Positions 54,138-62,320 of a stretch of 64,000 nucleotides of DNA are shown here, one piece after another. Below the pieces are notes generated by a model. That model searched no databases and was not told the DNA's origin. It saw only the letters and a program-made list of their open reading frames with translations. This stretch comes from Croceitalea dokdonensis DOKDO 023 (GTDB taxonomy: Bacteria; Bacteroidota; Bacteroidia; Flavobacteriales; Flavobacteriaceae): positions 186,001 through 250,000 of the forward strand of contig NZ_LDJX01000001.1 in NCBI RefSeq assembly GCF_001306415.1, written 5' to 3'. The stretch's first letter is position 1; every line of letters begins with the position of its first letter. The position numbers and the translations under genes are program-made.

Positions 54138-54524
54138 TTATTGTTGTTTATTTATTTTGGTTGCAGTGCCCCGTAAACGTTTGGCGTCGCCCACCACACC
54201 GTATTCAAACGTATAGGAGGTCTCGGAGGTGGTCAATATTTTAATGAGTATGGGTTTTTCCTCTGCTTTATTGCGGGGATTTATGCGTTTAAGCACGTAT
54301 TCACAGTCATTTACCCATCTAACGGTGGCAGAATCCTGTTTTCCTTCAAAGTATTCAATCTCCAAATCCTTGGTCCGTGTAAAACTGCTCTTTGTCTCTT
54401 TGCCGTCTATCACGGATTGGAACTCAAAACTACCGGTCTTAAAAGCCTGGCAATTCCTTTCTGGTGGTGCTTGGCAGCCAAGTAAAAGGATACAAGCCAC
54501 CATAAGGGAAACACTATTTTTCAT
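54138..54524 (-). CDS. Conserved lipoprotein
   Basis: 128 residues, lipobox LLLGC (Cys17). Mature part NCQAFKTGSFEFQSVIDGKE then a beta-rich small domain (LEIEYFEGKQDSATVRWVND, CEYVLKRINPRNK, SYTFEYGVVGDAKRLRGTAT). Similar proteins in flavobacteria are sometimes called 'DNA topoisomerase IV', which is a naming error as there is no such domain. Function unknown. terC follows 8 bases after its stop. Confidence 0.8.
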   Translation of the reverse strand: MKNSVSLMVACILLLGCQAPPERNCQAFKTGSFEFQSVIDGKETKSSFTRTKDLEIEYFEGKQDSATVRWVNDCEYVLKRINPRNKAEEKPILIKILTTSETSYTFEYGVVGDAKRLRGTATKINKQQ

Positions 54525-54560
54525 GGGCGCAAATTAGCAAATACGGCACAGCTTAAAAAA

Positions 54561-54938
54561 TCATTCTTGAGGTTTATAGGCCGTAAACGTGCCGTCCTCG
54601 TAAAAAATGATGACCTGTTTAATGTTTTTCCCAAAGGTTGTGGACCTATCGGTTTCGTTCTGATTGGTTCCCTCTGTTGCTGCGGATTTTGGTTGTGCTT
54701 CCGATGGTTGGGATGGTGTGTTGGATGGAAACGATCCTTTGCCATTTAACAACCAATAGAGGTTTACCTCAGGATAGGCCTGTATCACTTTCATCACAAA
54801 ATCAAGGCTAGGACGATTTCTTCCTGAAAGGACATGGGACATTCTAGATCTTGGGATATCTACCTTGTCGGCAAAAGCCGACGGGGAGAGGTTGTAGTGA
54901 GTGAGCAGCTGTTGTAATCGCGTTATAAATCCAGACAT
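54561..54938 (-). CDS. XRE family transcriptional regulator
   Basis: 125 residues. HTH in residues 1-65: LLTHYNLSPSAFADKVDIPR, then SRMSHVLSGRNRPSLDFVMK (recognition helix RSRMSHVLSGR), and NLYWLLNGKGSF. A Ser/Pro/Gln-rich linker (residues 70-100) leads to a short C-terminal piece KQVIIFYEDGTFTAYKPQE. The start codon abuts the perfect palindrome TTACAATTGTAA, and two more copies lie within 215 bp upstream, so autoregulation is likely. Confidence 0.9.
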   Translation of the reverse strand: MSGFITRLQQLLTHYNLSPSAFADKVDIPRSRMSHVLSGRNRPSLDFVMKVIQAYPEVNLYWLLNGKGSFPSNTPSQPSEAQPKSAATEGTNQNETDRSTTFGKNIKQVIIFYEDGTFTAYKPQE

Positions 54939-54949
54939 TACAATTGTAA
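54938..54949. promoter_or_regulatory. XRE operator, site 1 (TTACAATTGTAA)
   Basis: Perfect 12-base palindrome overlapping the ATG of the XRE gene by one base. Copies: 55140-55151 identical; 55076-55087 TTAGAATTGTAA with one change. Confidence 0.6.
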
Positions 54950-55021
54950 ATTTTTAATGTGACTAAATTACGGGTAAAAGTCAATTATTTATAAAGTTTC
55001 TCGCCAAAAGCAGAAACAATA

Positions 55022-55045
55022 ACATTATATAATAAATTATAATGT
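55022..55045. promoter_or_regulatory. AT-only inverted repeat upstream of the XRE gene
   Basis: ACATTATA (55022-55029) and TATAATGT (55038-55045), perfect 8-bp arms around 8 bases, between operator sites 1 and 2. It is rich in TA steps and could be promoter or operator DNA; low sequence complexity keeps confidence modest. Confidence 0.35.
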
Positions 55046-55075
55046 ACTGATATTGTTTATATTATATACATAAGA

Positions 55076-55087
55076 TTAGAATTGTAA
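55076..55087. promoter_or_regulatory. XRE operator-like site 2 (one mismatch)
   Basis: TTAGAATTGTAA differs from the perfect palindrome at one position (G for C). 138 bases centre to centre from site 1. Confidence 0.45.
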
Positions 55088-55139
55088 ATTTTAGTTCGCT
55101 TAGATAGTGATTTTTTCTAGGTTTCATTACCTATTTTAG

Positions 55140-55151
55140 TTACAATTGTAA
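55140..55151. promoter_or_regulatory. XRE operator, site 3 (TTACAATTGTAA)
   Basis: Perfect copy of the site-1 palindrome, 202 bp from it and 64 bp from site 2. Confidence 0.55.
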
Positions 55152-55597
55152 TTTTATAAGAACAAAAGCTTACGGTTTGTTGGTTGTTTTTGACGTTAAA
55201 ATCATGGTTAATCAGATGTTCCCATAGGAAGGTTTTACCCTAGGTGCTTCGCTCAAATAGACGCTAACAGGAGGATAGTGTCAAGAGTATTCCAGACAAA
55301 ATAAGGTAGTCCTTGGACCATCAATGATGTTTATGATTTCAATGAATTGGGTGTGGTCTGGAGGTCTATATTAAAAAATGCCTATCTAAGGATTAGGTAT
55401 TTTAGGGCAACATCGCTTGGGAGTTACCCGTAAGGTTAGAAAGCGATATGCCTAGCGGAAGTTTGGTGTATTGATGCCCTATTGGCCAAAAATGCCAAAA
55501 AAGGAGATTCTTTGAATCAAAATAGCATATCGAAAGCCTTTTCTTACAGTATATTCAAAAAAATAGCGGTTATGTTATATATTATTTCTTAATTCAT
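55152..55597. other. Gene-free region before the Lrp-type regulator
   Basis: No reading frame with a recognisable product on either strand, and no tRNA or known RNA fold that I can see. Mixed composition, less AT-rich than the preceding 200 bases. Could be a decayed gene or hold an unknown small RNA. Confidence 0.4.
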
Positions 55598-55605
55598 TAA
55601 TTTTG
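55598..55605 (+). promoter_or_regulatory. -7 promoter box of the Lrp-type regulator
   Basis: TAATTTTG matches TAnnTTTG, 18 bp before the ATG at 55624. It overlaps the TTG at 55603 that could otherwise be read as a start. Confidence 0.45.
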
Positions 55606-55623
55606 TTGAAAAATAATGAAGAG

Positions 55624-56103
55624 ATGAATAAGGTTAAATTAGATGAAATAGATCATCAAATACTAGATATGCTCATTGACAATACCAGAACGCCGTTTAC
55701 TGATATTGCCAAAAAATTATTGATTTCTGCCGGTACGGTGCATGTTAGGGTAAAAAAAATGGAAGAGGCAGGTATCATCCGAGGATCCTCCTTGACCCTG
55801 GATTATATGAAGCTGGGTTATTCCTTTATTGCCTATGTGGGGATATTTTTGGAAAAAACCCATCAAACCAAATTTGTATTGGAGCGGCTTAACCAAATAC
55901 CCTACGTGACCGTAGCACATATAACCACAGGTAAATTTAATATCTTTTGTAAAATACGTGCCAAGGACACTACCCACGCCAAAAATATTATTTTTAAGAT
56001 AGATGATATTGATGGTATTAGCCGCACAGAAACCATGATTTCCTTGGAGGAGAGCATCAACGACAAAAAACGTTTGATGCATACTATTTTTAATGAGCTT
56101 TAA
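55624..56103 (+). CDS. Lrp/AsnC family transcriptional regulator
   Basis: 159 residues. N-terminal HTH (DEIDHQILDMLIDNTRTPFT through KKLLISAGTVHVRVKKMEEA) followed by the RAM/ACT-like ligand domain (GYSFIAYVGIFLEKTHQTKF, VLERLNQIPYVTVAHITTGK, FNIFCKIRAKDTTHAKNIIF). The feast/famine regulators bind amino acids in that domain. Target genes may include the neighbouring amino-acid genes (proline and alanine dehydrogenase at 58-61 kb), but no binding sites are identified. The DinB gene begins 11 bases inside its 3' end. Confidence 0.93.
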   Translation: MNKVKLDEIDHQILDMLIDNTRTPFTDIAKKLLISAGTVHVRVKKMEEAGIIRGSSLTLDYMKLGYSFIAYVGIFLEKTHQTKFVLERLNQIPYVTVAHITTGKFNIFCKIRAKDTTHAKNIIFKIDDIDGISRTETMISLEESINDKKRLMHTIFNEL

Positions 56104-56632
56104 TTTGGCCAATATTACGGCCATGGATTTGGACACTGGGGAGTTTGACCCCTATTATGGCCCTTATGTACAAATAGTAAGTGGGTTGAGCTTACAGCAG
56201 GCTTTGTTGGATAGCCTTTCCGAGATTTCTTCCCTTGCCGATAAAGTTGCCGCCCAAAGCGTATTGCACCATAGGTGCCAAGCGGGAAAATGGAGTGTTG
56301 CGGAAATCTGGCAGCACCTCGTTGATACGGAAATTATTTTTCAATATCGTGCCTTAAGGATTGCTAGGGGGGATACCACCAACTTGGCGGGTTTTGACCA
56401 AGATGAATTTGTACAACAAAGCAGGGCTTCTGGCAGAAACTTGGAAGAACTCAGGCAGTTAATGTTAGCGGTTAGGAATTCCTCTCTATTGTTGTTCCAG
56501 ATGTTTAATGACGAGGAATTAAAGAAACGTGGGGTGGCAAGTGGTTCGGAAATTAGCGTAAGGGCCCTAGGTTTTTTAATTTGTGGCCATCAGAAACACC
56601 ACTTTAAAATCATAAGGGAACGCTATTGCTAA
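56093..56632 (+). CDS. DinB-like four-helix-bundle protein
   Basis: 179 residues from the ATG at 56093 that overlaps the regulator's stop; an ATG at 56123 is an alternative. Metal-ligand histidines are visible in IWQHLVDTEIIFQYRALRIA and CGHQKHHFKIIRER, the DinB/YfiT pattern of three His. These proteins are putative metal-dependent thiol (bacillithiol/mycothiol-type) transferases in other phyla; role here unknown. Translationally coupled to the Lrp gene. Confidence 0.88.
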   Translation: MSFNLANITAMDLDTGEFDPYYGPYVQIVSGLSLQQALLDSLSEISSLADKVAAQSVLHHRCQAGKWSVAEIWQHLVDTEIIFQYRALRIARGDTTNLAGFDQDEFVQQSRASGRNLEELRQLMLAVRNSSLLLFQMFNDEELKKRGVASGSEISVRALGFLICGHQKHHFKIIRERYC

Positions 56633-56641
56633 AACGTAAAC

Positions 56642-56923
56642 TTAGTTGTCCTCAGGTTCAAAATTTTCTTCCAATAACTTGTCGTCGTTCAGTTCCTTCT
56701 CCATACTATCTTCAAAATTGGCGATAAAACTGGATAGGCTCTTACTGATTTTAACCAAGTAAACGGTATCATCGGTGGTGATTTCCACGGCTTCCACTAA
56801 CTCACCTCCTGGTTTTTTTAAGACAATGATGTCATCATCCCCATATCCGTGCGGATAGGTGTCTATTAGCTTGGCCGCTAGGCTATGGTCCAGTTTTTTG
56901 TAGTCTATGATAATTCTCCTCAT
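56642..56923 (-). CDS. Conserved hypothetical protein (93 aa)
   Basis: Begins MRRIIIDYKKLDHSLAAKLI with a compact alpha/beta domain (PHGYGDDDIIVLKKPGGELV, VEITTDDTVYLVKISK) and ends in a very acidic tail (MEKELNDDKLLEENFEPEDN). No signal or membrane segment. It is a recurring neighbour of aroB in flavobacteria as far as I recall. No function known. Confidence 0.8.
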   Translation of the reverse strand: MRRIIIDYKKLDHSLAAKLIDTYPHGYGDDDIIVLKKPGGELVEAVEITTDDTVYLVKISKSLSSFIANFEDSMEKELNDDKLLEENFEPEDN

Positions 56924-57015
56924 GGGTATTGGTTTGGATTAGTCATACCTAAACTACACATTTTCAATGACCGTAAAACTTTAGAGTTGTAAAACCCTAA
57001 AAACAGTATATGTAA

Positions 57016-58068
57016 CTATGGTTCTTTGTAGTAAGCAAAGGCATCTGGAAATAGGGCAGGAGGTACTTTAACATCTATGGTGGCCTCTCCAATGGTTTTT
57101 AACAACACAAAATTGATGTCATTATTAACATTCTTTTTATCGTGCTTTAATAAATGGATAATAATGTCAATGTCCTTTGCAGTAAAGCTCACCTTTGGAA
57201 AAAAAGTTAGGAAAGTCCGTTTTATTTCTTGAAGGTCTAGGCCGGACAGCCCGGTGAGCTGGTGGGACAGATAGGCTTCCAACACCATTCCGATGGCTAT
57301 GGCCTCGCCGTGAAGCAAAGTTTTTAGGGAGACGTGGTCCAAAAAATAAGACTCAATGGCATGTCCCAAAGTATGCCCAAAATTCAGTTTTTTTCTGATA
57401 TTTTTTTCCGTGGGATCCTTGGTGACAATGGCACTTTTGATGTCAACGGAGGTTCTAATATGGTGTTCATTATAAAAATCGATGCCCTCCTTCAATGCAT
57501 TCCAATAATTCTGGTCACAGATCAATCCATGTTTCAGCATTTCTGCAAACCCACTATAAAGCTCGTTCTTTGGTAGTGTTTTTAAAAACTCTGGAAACAG
57601 CAATACCATTTGGGGTTGGTTGATTACCCCAACCTGGTTTTTTAGAACCCCAAGATCTACCCCGGTCTTACCGCCAACGGAAGCATCTACCATGGCCAAA
57701 AGAGTGGTAGGAATGTTGATAAAATCAATCCCCCTTTTAAAGGTAGAGGCCACAAAACCACCTAGGTCCGTAACCACGCCGCCACCAAGGTTTACTAAAA
57801 TGCTTTTTCTGTCACCGCCTTTTTGTGAAAGAGCTTCCCAAACGTTGATGCAAGCTTGGATGGTTTTATGGATTTCACCTGCTTTGATTTCCAAAATGGC
57901 CGCCGGAGCTATTTCCAGCTTATCCAAAAAAATAGGCAAACAGTGGTGCTTGGTATTCTCGTCTACCAATACAAATATTTTAGAATAGGCCTTTGCCGCC
58001 AAAAATTGGTTAAGGGCCGCAGTTGCCAGCTCCGTGTAATAAATCTCGTGTGTGGTGTTCTCCGTCAC
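57016..58068 (-). CDS. aroB: 3-dehydroquinate synthase
   Basis: 350 residues, second step of the shikimate pathway. NAD-binding GGGVVTDLGGFVASTFKRGI, TTLLAMVDASVGGKTGVDL and the zinc-ligand region FAEMLKHGLI, LNFGHTLGHAIE, HGEAIAIGM are intact. Start is GTG at 58068; no ATG is available upstream before a stop. Divergent from proline dehydrogenase. Confidence 0.96.
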   Translation of the reverse strand: MTENTTHEIYYTELATAALNQFLAAKAYSKIFVLVDENTKHHCLPIFLDKLEIAPAAILEIKAGEIHKTIQACINVWEALSQKGGDRKSILVNLGGGVVTDLGGFVASTFKRGIDFINIPTTLLAMVDASVGGKTGVDLGVLKNQVGVINQPQMVLLFPEFLKTLPKNELYSGFAEMLKHGLICDQNYWNALKEGIDFYNEHHIRTSVDIKSAIVTKDPTEKNIRKKLNFGHTLGHAIESYFLDHVSLKTLLHGEAIAIGMVLEAYLSHQLTGLSGLDLQEIKRTFLTFFPKVSFTAKDIDIIIHLLKHDKKNVNNDINFVLLKTIGEATIDVKVPPALFPDAFAYYKEP

Positions 58069-58137
58069 GTCTTAGTTGATTTTCAGCCCTCGCAAAATAA
58101 AGGTTTAAATTACATATTTCTGTGTTCTTTTTGAGCT

Positions 58138-58145
58138 TATCTTTG
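58138..58145 (+). promoter_or_regulatory. -7 promoter box of the proline dehydrogenase gene
   Basis: TATCTTTG followed by C, a TAnnTTTG match; ATG at 58168 is 22 bp on. Supports that start over a GTG at 58153. Confidence 0.55.
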
Positions 58146-58167
58146 CAGCCTTGTGAATTTGATAAAT

Positions 58168-59334
58168 ATGAGGTCTATTTTTGAGGATACCGCAACCGCC
58201 TTTCGGTTAAAAAGCGACTCCGAATTGGAGCGCGCCTACTTTTTATTCAAAATGATTGCCAATCAGCCCTTGGTTCGCATAGGCACCGCGGTTACCAATT
58301 TTGCCATTAACGCCAGGTTGCCTGTGGAAGGGCTAATAAGGGCCACGGTTTTTGACCATTTTTGTGGCGGGGTAAATGAGGAGGACTGCCTGCCCATCAT
58401 AGACAAAATGTACGACCATGGCGTATCTTCCATCTTGGATTATTCCGTGGAGGGAAAACGGGTAGAAAACCAATTGGATAGTGCCCTAGAGAAAATCCTA
58501 AGGGTGCTGGATTTTGTAAAGGAAAAACAGGCCATCCCCTTTGCGGTATTTAAGCCATCTGCATTCGCACGATTTGCCCTGCTAGAAAAAGTCAGTGCCA
58601 AATTGGAACTTAATAAAGATGAAGCCGAAGAGTGGCAACGTGTGGTCAACCGCTATGACAAGGTCTGTAAAAAGGCCTATGATTTGGACGTGGCCCTGTT
58701 GATTGATGCCGAGGAAAGTTGGATACAGGATGCCGCAGACGAGCTTGCGCATGACATGATGAAAATATACAACCAACAAAAAGCGGTGGTGTTCAATACC
58801 GCACAATTGTATCGTTGGGACAGGGTAGCTTATTTAAAGCAGCTTAAGGAACTTGCGGAACAGCAGGGTTTTAAGGTTGGTATCAAAGCGGTTCGTGGGG
58901 CCTATATGGAAAAAGAAAATGAACGCGCCAATGAGATGGGCTATCCAACGCCTATTTGTGCCTCTAAACAGGCCACGGATTTAAACTTTGATGCGGGTAT
59001 CACCTACATGCTGGAACATCTTGCTATTTTTTCCATTTTTTCTGGTACCCATAACGAGCAAAGCACCAATATGTTGATGGAAAAAATGGAGGAAATGGGA
59101 ATTGAGCGAGGTAACGACCATATTTGGTTTGGGCAGCTTTTTGGAATGAGTGACCACATTAGTTTTAACTTGGCCAAGGAAGGTTATCATGTGGCCAAGT
59201 ATTTGCCCTATGGACCTGTAAGGGATGTAATGCCCTATCTTATCAGAAGGGCAGAGGAGAATACGTCCGTGGCCGGACAAACGTCCCGGGAACTCCAACT
59301 TTTGAAAAAGGAAAAGGAACGCAGAAAACTATAA
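58168..59334 (+). CDS. Proline dehydrogenase (single-domain)
   Basis: 388 residues, FAD-dependent first step of proline catabolism to pyrroline-5-carboxylate. Barrel motifs include VTNFAINARLPVEGLIRATV, CGGVNEEDC, AVKPSAFARF, VGIKAVRGAYMEKENERANE (FAD/substrate site), SGTHNEQS and the C-terminal RRAEENTSVAGQTSRELQLL. Not fused to the P5C dehydrogenase domain. Overlaps the convergent 121-residue gene by 6 bases at the 3' end. Confidence 0.94.
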   Translation: MRSIFEDTATAFRLKSDSELERAYFLFKMIANQPLVRIGTAVTNFAINARLPVEGLIRATVFDHFCGGVNEEDCLPIIDKMYDHGVSSILDYSVEGKRVENQLDSALEKILRVLDFVKEKQAIPFAVFKPSAFARFALLEKVSAKLELNKDEAEEWQRVVNRYDKVCKKAYDLDVALLIDAEESWIQDAADELAHDMMKIYNQQKAVVFNTAQLYRWDRVAYLKQLKELAEQQGFKVGIKAVRGAYMEKENERANEMGYPTPICASKQATDLNFDAGITYMLEHLAIFSIFSGTHNEQSTNMLMEKMEEMGIERGNDHIWFGQLFGMSDHISFNLAKEGYHVAKYLPYGPVRDVMPYLIRRAEENTSVAGQTSRELQLLKKEKERRKL

Positions 59335-59694
59335 GCGTTCCAGAAAGGCCTTTTCTGGGCAATTTTTTATCCGGATGCTGCGCTCTTTACCATCACTAAA
59401 AATTAAATAGGTCTTGCAGGGCGCTGTTTTGGTGTCACTGGACTTAAAATCAATTTCGCCGTTTTTTAGGATGTCCTTGGTAAGGCTATCCAATTGTTCA
59501 TAGGTGTAGAGCGTATCGGGAGCCCCTTCTATTGAAAAGGATTTGGAGCGGATATCCTTTAATACCCTGCAATTGGGAAAATAACAAAACTCGGTCCCTG
59601 TTTCCTCCGATTTCTTTTTTAAAAAAATGGAAAGAAAAATAATGCCAATGGAAAGGCCGACCAAATACCAGCCCAAGCGTTTTATAAATGCCAT
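59329..59694 (-). CDS. Membrane-anchored hypothetical protein (121 aa)
   Basis: N-terminal helix MAFIKRLGWYLVGLSIGIIF then an extracytoplasmic domain with three Cys (FCYFPNCRVLKDIRSKSFSI, KTAPCKTYLIFSDGKERSIR, NCPEKAFLERL), perhaps disulfide-bonded. The start overlaps the alanine dehydrogenase stop by one base. Conserved-looking but family unknown. Confidence 0.78.
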   Translation of the reverse strand: MAFIKRLGWYLVGLSIGIIFLSIFLKKKSEETGTEFCYFPNCRVLKDIRSKSFSIEGAPDTLYTYEQLDSLTKDILKNGEIDFKSSDTKTAPCKTYLIFSDGKERSIRIKNCPEKAFLERL

Positions 59695-60893
59695 TAAAAT
59701 ATCAAAAAGTTAATATCGCTGTAGGATAGTGCAAACCAGTCCCCAACAGATTTATTGGTAAGGATGCCATGGTACATATACAGGCCATTGCGCAACCCAC
59801 GATCAAAACGGAGCGAATTTTCCAATCCGCCATCTTCCCCCAATTTTAAAAGGTAAGGCGTGAAAATATTGCTTATGGAAATGGAGGAGGTCCTTGGGTA
59901 CCTAGACGGAATATTGGGTACCCCGTAATGGATCACTCCAAAATGTTCTACCGTAGGATGTTTATGGGAGGTGACCACAGAGGTTTCAAAACAGCCCCCC
60001 ATATCAATGCTCACATCAATGATTACGGCACCTTTTTTCATATGCTCCACCATGGTGGAAGTGACCACCACGGGGGATCGGTCCTTGCCCCTGGTGGCCC
60101 CTATGGCCACGTCACAGCGTTTGAGCGCCTTTAATAGATTCTTTGGTTGTATGGTAGAGGTATAAACGGTTTGTTTAAGATTGGTCTGGATATTACGCAG
60201 TTTGGTAATGGAGTTGTCAAAAATTTTAATGTTGGCCCCAAGTCCCAAAGCGGATCGTGCCGCAAACTCCCCAACGGTGCCGGCCCCTATGATCACAACT
60301 TCCACCGGCGGTACACCACTGATGTTACCAAACATCAATCCATTTCCTTGGTTGGTGGTAGCCATTAGTTCCGATGCTATAAGTACGGAGGAGATGCCCG
60401 CAATTTCGCTCAGGGAGCGCACGGCGGGATATTTGCCATCCTCATCCCTAATGTATTCAAAAGCGATGGCGGTGATTCTCTTCTTGGCCAATTGCTCAAA
60501 ATAGGTTTTGGTCTGGGTTTTGATCTGCAGTGCGGAAATGATGGTGGTCTGCGGATGGATCATTTCAATTTCTGCCAGGGTGGGCGGTTCTACCTTTAAG
60601 AGTAGGGGGCAGGCAAACACCTTTTTGGTGTCGTTGGAAATCTCAGCGCCCGCCTCCGTGTAATCCTTGTCTGAAAAATTGGAGGCTTGCCCCGCCCCAG
60701 CCTCGATCATCACCCGATGACCATTGGCGGTAATGGCGTTTACGGCATCTGGGGTAAGGCAAATGCGTTTTTCCTGGTATTGGTTTTCTTTGGGGAGGCC
60801 AATAAAAAGCTCTCCTTTTTGCCTTAAAACCTCTAGGGTTTCTTCCTGTGGTAAAAGTTGTTGTTTACTAAACGGTGAAGACGGTTGGTTCAT
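59694..60893 (-). CDS. ald: Alanine dehydrogenase
   Basis: 399 residues. N-terminal domain QEKRICLTPDAVNAITANGH and ALQIKTQTKTYFEQLAKKRI; NAD-binding turn VVIIGAGTVGEFAARSALGL near 196-214; KRCDVAIGATRGKDRSPVVV and VPNIPSRYPRTSSISISNIF as in AlaDH and PntA. Interconverts alanine with pyruvate and ammonia. Because the neighbour is a single-domain gene and no PntB is present, AlaDH is preferred to transhydrogenase. Confidence 0.9.
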   Translation of the reverse strand: MNQPSSPFSKQQLLPQEETLEVLRQKGELFIGLPKENQYQEKRICLTPDAVNAITANGHRVMIEAGAGQASNFSDKDYTEAGAEISNDTKKVFACPLLLKVEPPTLAEIEMIHPQTTIISALQIKTQTKTYFEQLAKKRITAIAFEYIRDEDGKYPAVRSLSEIAGISSVLIASELMATTNQGNGLMFGNISGVPPVEVVIIGAGTVGEFAARSALGLGANIKIFDNSITKLRNIQTNLKQTVYTSTIQPKNLLKALKRCDVAIGATRGKDRSPVVVTSTMVEHMKKGAVIIDVSIDMGGCFETSVVTSHKHPTVEHFGVIHYGVPNIPSRYPRTSSISISNIFTPYLLKLGEDGGLENSLRFDRGLRNGLYMYHGILTNKSVGDWFALSYSDINFLIF

Positions 60894-60918
60894 AAAAAGC
60901 TAGCAATGCAATTCTTTC

Positions 60919-60926
60919 CAAATTTA
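60919..60926 (-). promoter_or_regulatory. -7 promoter box of ald
   Basis: Minus-strand TAAATTTG matching TAnnTTTG, 25 bp upstream of the ald ATG, inside the stop region of the upstream gene. No -33 seen. Confidence 0.35.
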
Positions 60927-61493
60927 CATTTTTTTCTCTAGCGTTTTCTTTAGTTGTTCCAGCTTTTCGCGCTCTCTACGAAGTTCTTCCTTGGCTTTTA
61001 TAATGTTAAGCTCCTCATCCATGGCCTCTAGGTCTATTCCATGTACATGTTTGTCGTACAGCTTTAAGCGGATAAAGTAGACAAAGGGAATGACCACGAC
61101 ACAAACGGGAAGTAACCACATTAAATTTTGGCTATCTGTTATTGCGTTCAATTCCGCCGGAGTGAAAAATAATTCAAACAATTGAAATGCATACATCAAT
61201 ATAGGAAGCAATATGATATGATACCACCAATGTTTACAGGTAAAAAACCAAATGACCAACAGGTACAATGGCACTAATTTGCCCATTATAAACCAGCCGT
61301 GCCCCTCTATGGAACCAAATCCATTCTGACCCATTTCAAACCAAAGAATTTTAATACTTTCTATGTTTTCGTCCTCCGGTAAATATTCATGACTTTTAAA
61401 GACAAAGGGCGAAAGAATAATTAAAAACGCTACGAACGATTCTATGATAATTCGCTTTTTCGCAAGTTTATTAAATCGCGTCTTTACGGGCAT
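60924..61493 (-). CDS. Multi-pass membrane protein with coiled-coil tail, paralogue of the one at 62321-63355
   Basis: 189 residues with four helices (ESFVAFLIILSPFVF; LVPLYLLVIWFFTCKHWWYH; ILLPILMYAFQLFELFF; LPVCVVVIPFVYFIRL). The phrase VIWFFTCKHWWYHIILLPIL plus FQLFELF and a terminal coiled coil (KAKEELRREREKLEQLKKTL) line up with the C-terminal half of the 344-residue protein at 62321-63355. No function known. It lies in the ald-tsaE region, which is shared with the small secreted peptide gene. Confidence 0.8.
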   Translation of the reverse strand: MPVKTRFNKLAKKRIIIESFVAFLIILSPFVFKSHEYLPEDENIESIKILWFEMGQNGFGSIEGHGWFIMGKLVPLYLLVIWFFTCKHWWYHIILLPILMYAFQLFELFFTPAELNAITDSQNLMWLLPVCVVVIPFVYFIRLKLYDKHVHGIDLEAMDEELNIIKAKEELRREREKLEQLKKTLEKKM

Positions 61494-61522
61494 TGCAACT
61501 GTTTGGTAGAAAACTATAAACG

Positions 61523-61553
61523 AAAAAGGGATAACAATAGTATGTTATCCCTT
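61523..61553 (-). terminator. Terminator after the small secreted peptide gene
   Basis: Minus-strand reading AAGGGATAAC, loop ATACTATT, GTTATCCCTT then a run of T. Perfect 10-bp stem. Confidence 0.85.
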
Positions 61554-61574
61554 AAACTTTAATGAAAGGTAAGG

Positions 61575-61715
61575 TTATTTACCAATACTTCCCTTGCGGA
61601 TGGTATGTCCTTTTCTTACCCCATTGTCTTCGCTGTCAATTGTGATGGTCGAAACTGAAGTAGCTACCAACATCACAACAGCCAAGATTCCAAAAATTAA
61701 TCGTTTAGTGTTCAT
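61575..61715 (-). CDS. Small secreted peptide (46 aa)
   Basis: ATG at 61713-61715, TAA at 61575-61577, product MNTKRLIFGILAVVMLVATS and VSTITIDSEDNGVRKGHTIR then KGSIGK. The first 23 residues are a signal peptide or anchor; the mature tail of about 20 residues is Asp/Glu at first and basic after. A perfect terminator follows, arguing for an independent transcript. Conserved-looking small proteins of this type occur in flavobacteria, but function is unknown. Confidence 0.7.
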   Translation of the reverse strand: MNTKRLIFGILAVVMLVATSVSTITIDSEDNGVRKGHTIRKGSIGK

Positions 61716-61894
61716 CGTACTAAATTTTGGGTTAATTAATGAATTCATTCAACAACGAATGTAGGAAAAATAAGCCACAAACAATGTATTTCATCGAAAA
61801 AAAATGCATTTCAACTGACTTTTTGCACCATTCACCGAAGCTATGAATGATAGGTTAAAGTGCTAAACGGTTTCTTTGAACTGAATTAACCCAC

Positions 61895-62305
61895 TTAAAA
61901 CTCGATACGACGGGTATTTTCATCGACAAGCTGCAATTTTATGTGAACCGCATCCTCAGGAAGCAGATTTGGAATGCGTTCTGGCCATTCAATAAATACA
62001 TAGGCCCCACGGTTCACATAGTCTTCAAACCCCATATCATATACTTCTTCCTCGCTATGTATACGATAAAAGTCAAAATGATAGGCAAGCGGCTGGCCGT
62101 GCACATCATGGTATTCGTTCACCAAGCCAAATGTAGGGCTATGGCCAGCGTCTTTTGCCCCCAATCCTTGTAGCATGGCCTTGATCAAGGTGGTTTTGCC
62201 AACGCCCATTTGACCATGGAAACAGTAAACGTTATCCTCTGTTTTTCTTAATATGAATTCTGAAATATCGGGAATATCCTTCTTAATATAGATTATATTC
62301 TTCAA
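61895..62305 (-). CDS. tsaE: tRNA threonylcarbamoyladenosine biosynthesis protein TsaE
   Basis: 136 residues. P-loop GQMGVGKTT at 31-39, SPTFGLVNEYHD (switch I), HFDFYRI and the Trp-Glu motif FIEWPERI of the TsaE family. An ATPase that turns over the TsaB-TsaD complex for t6A modification. Start is TTG at 62305; there is no in-frame ATG upstream before a stop. Its start lies only 15 bp from the divergent membrane protein gene. Confidence 0.92.
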   Translation of the reverse strand: MKNIIYIKKDIPDISEFILRKTEDNVYCFHGQMGVGKTTLIKAMLQGLGAKDAGHSPTFGLVNEYHDVHGQPLAYHFDFYRIHSEEEVYDMGFEDYVNRGAYVFIEWPERIPNLLPEDAVHIKLQLVDENTRRIEF

Positions 62306-62320
62306 AAATGTTATATTTAT

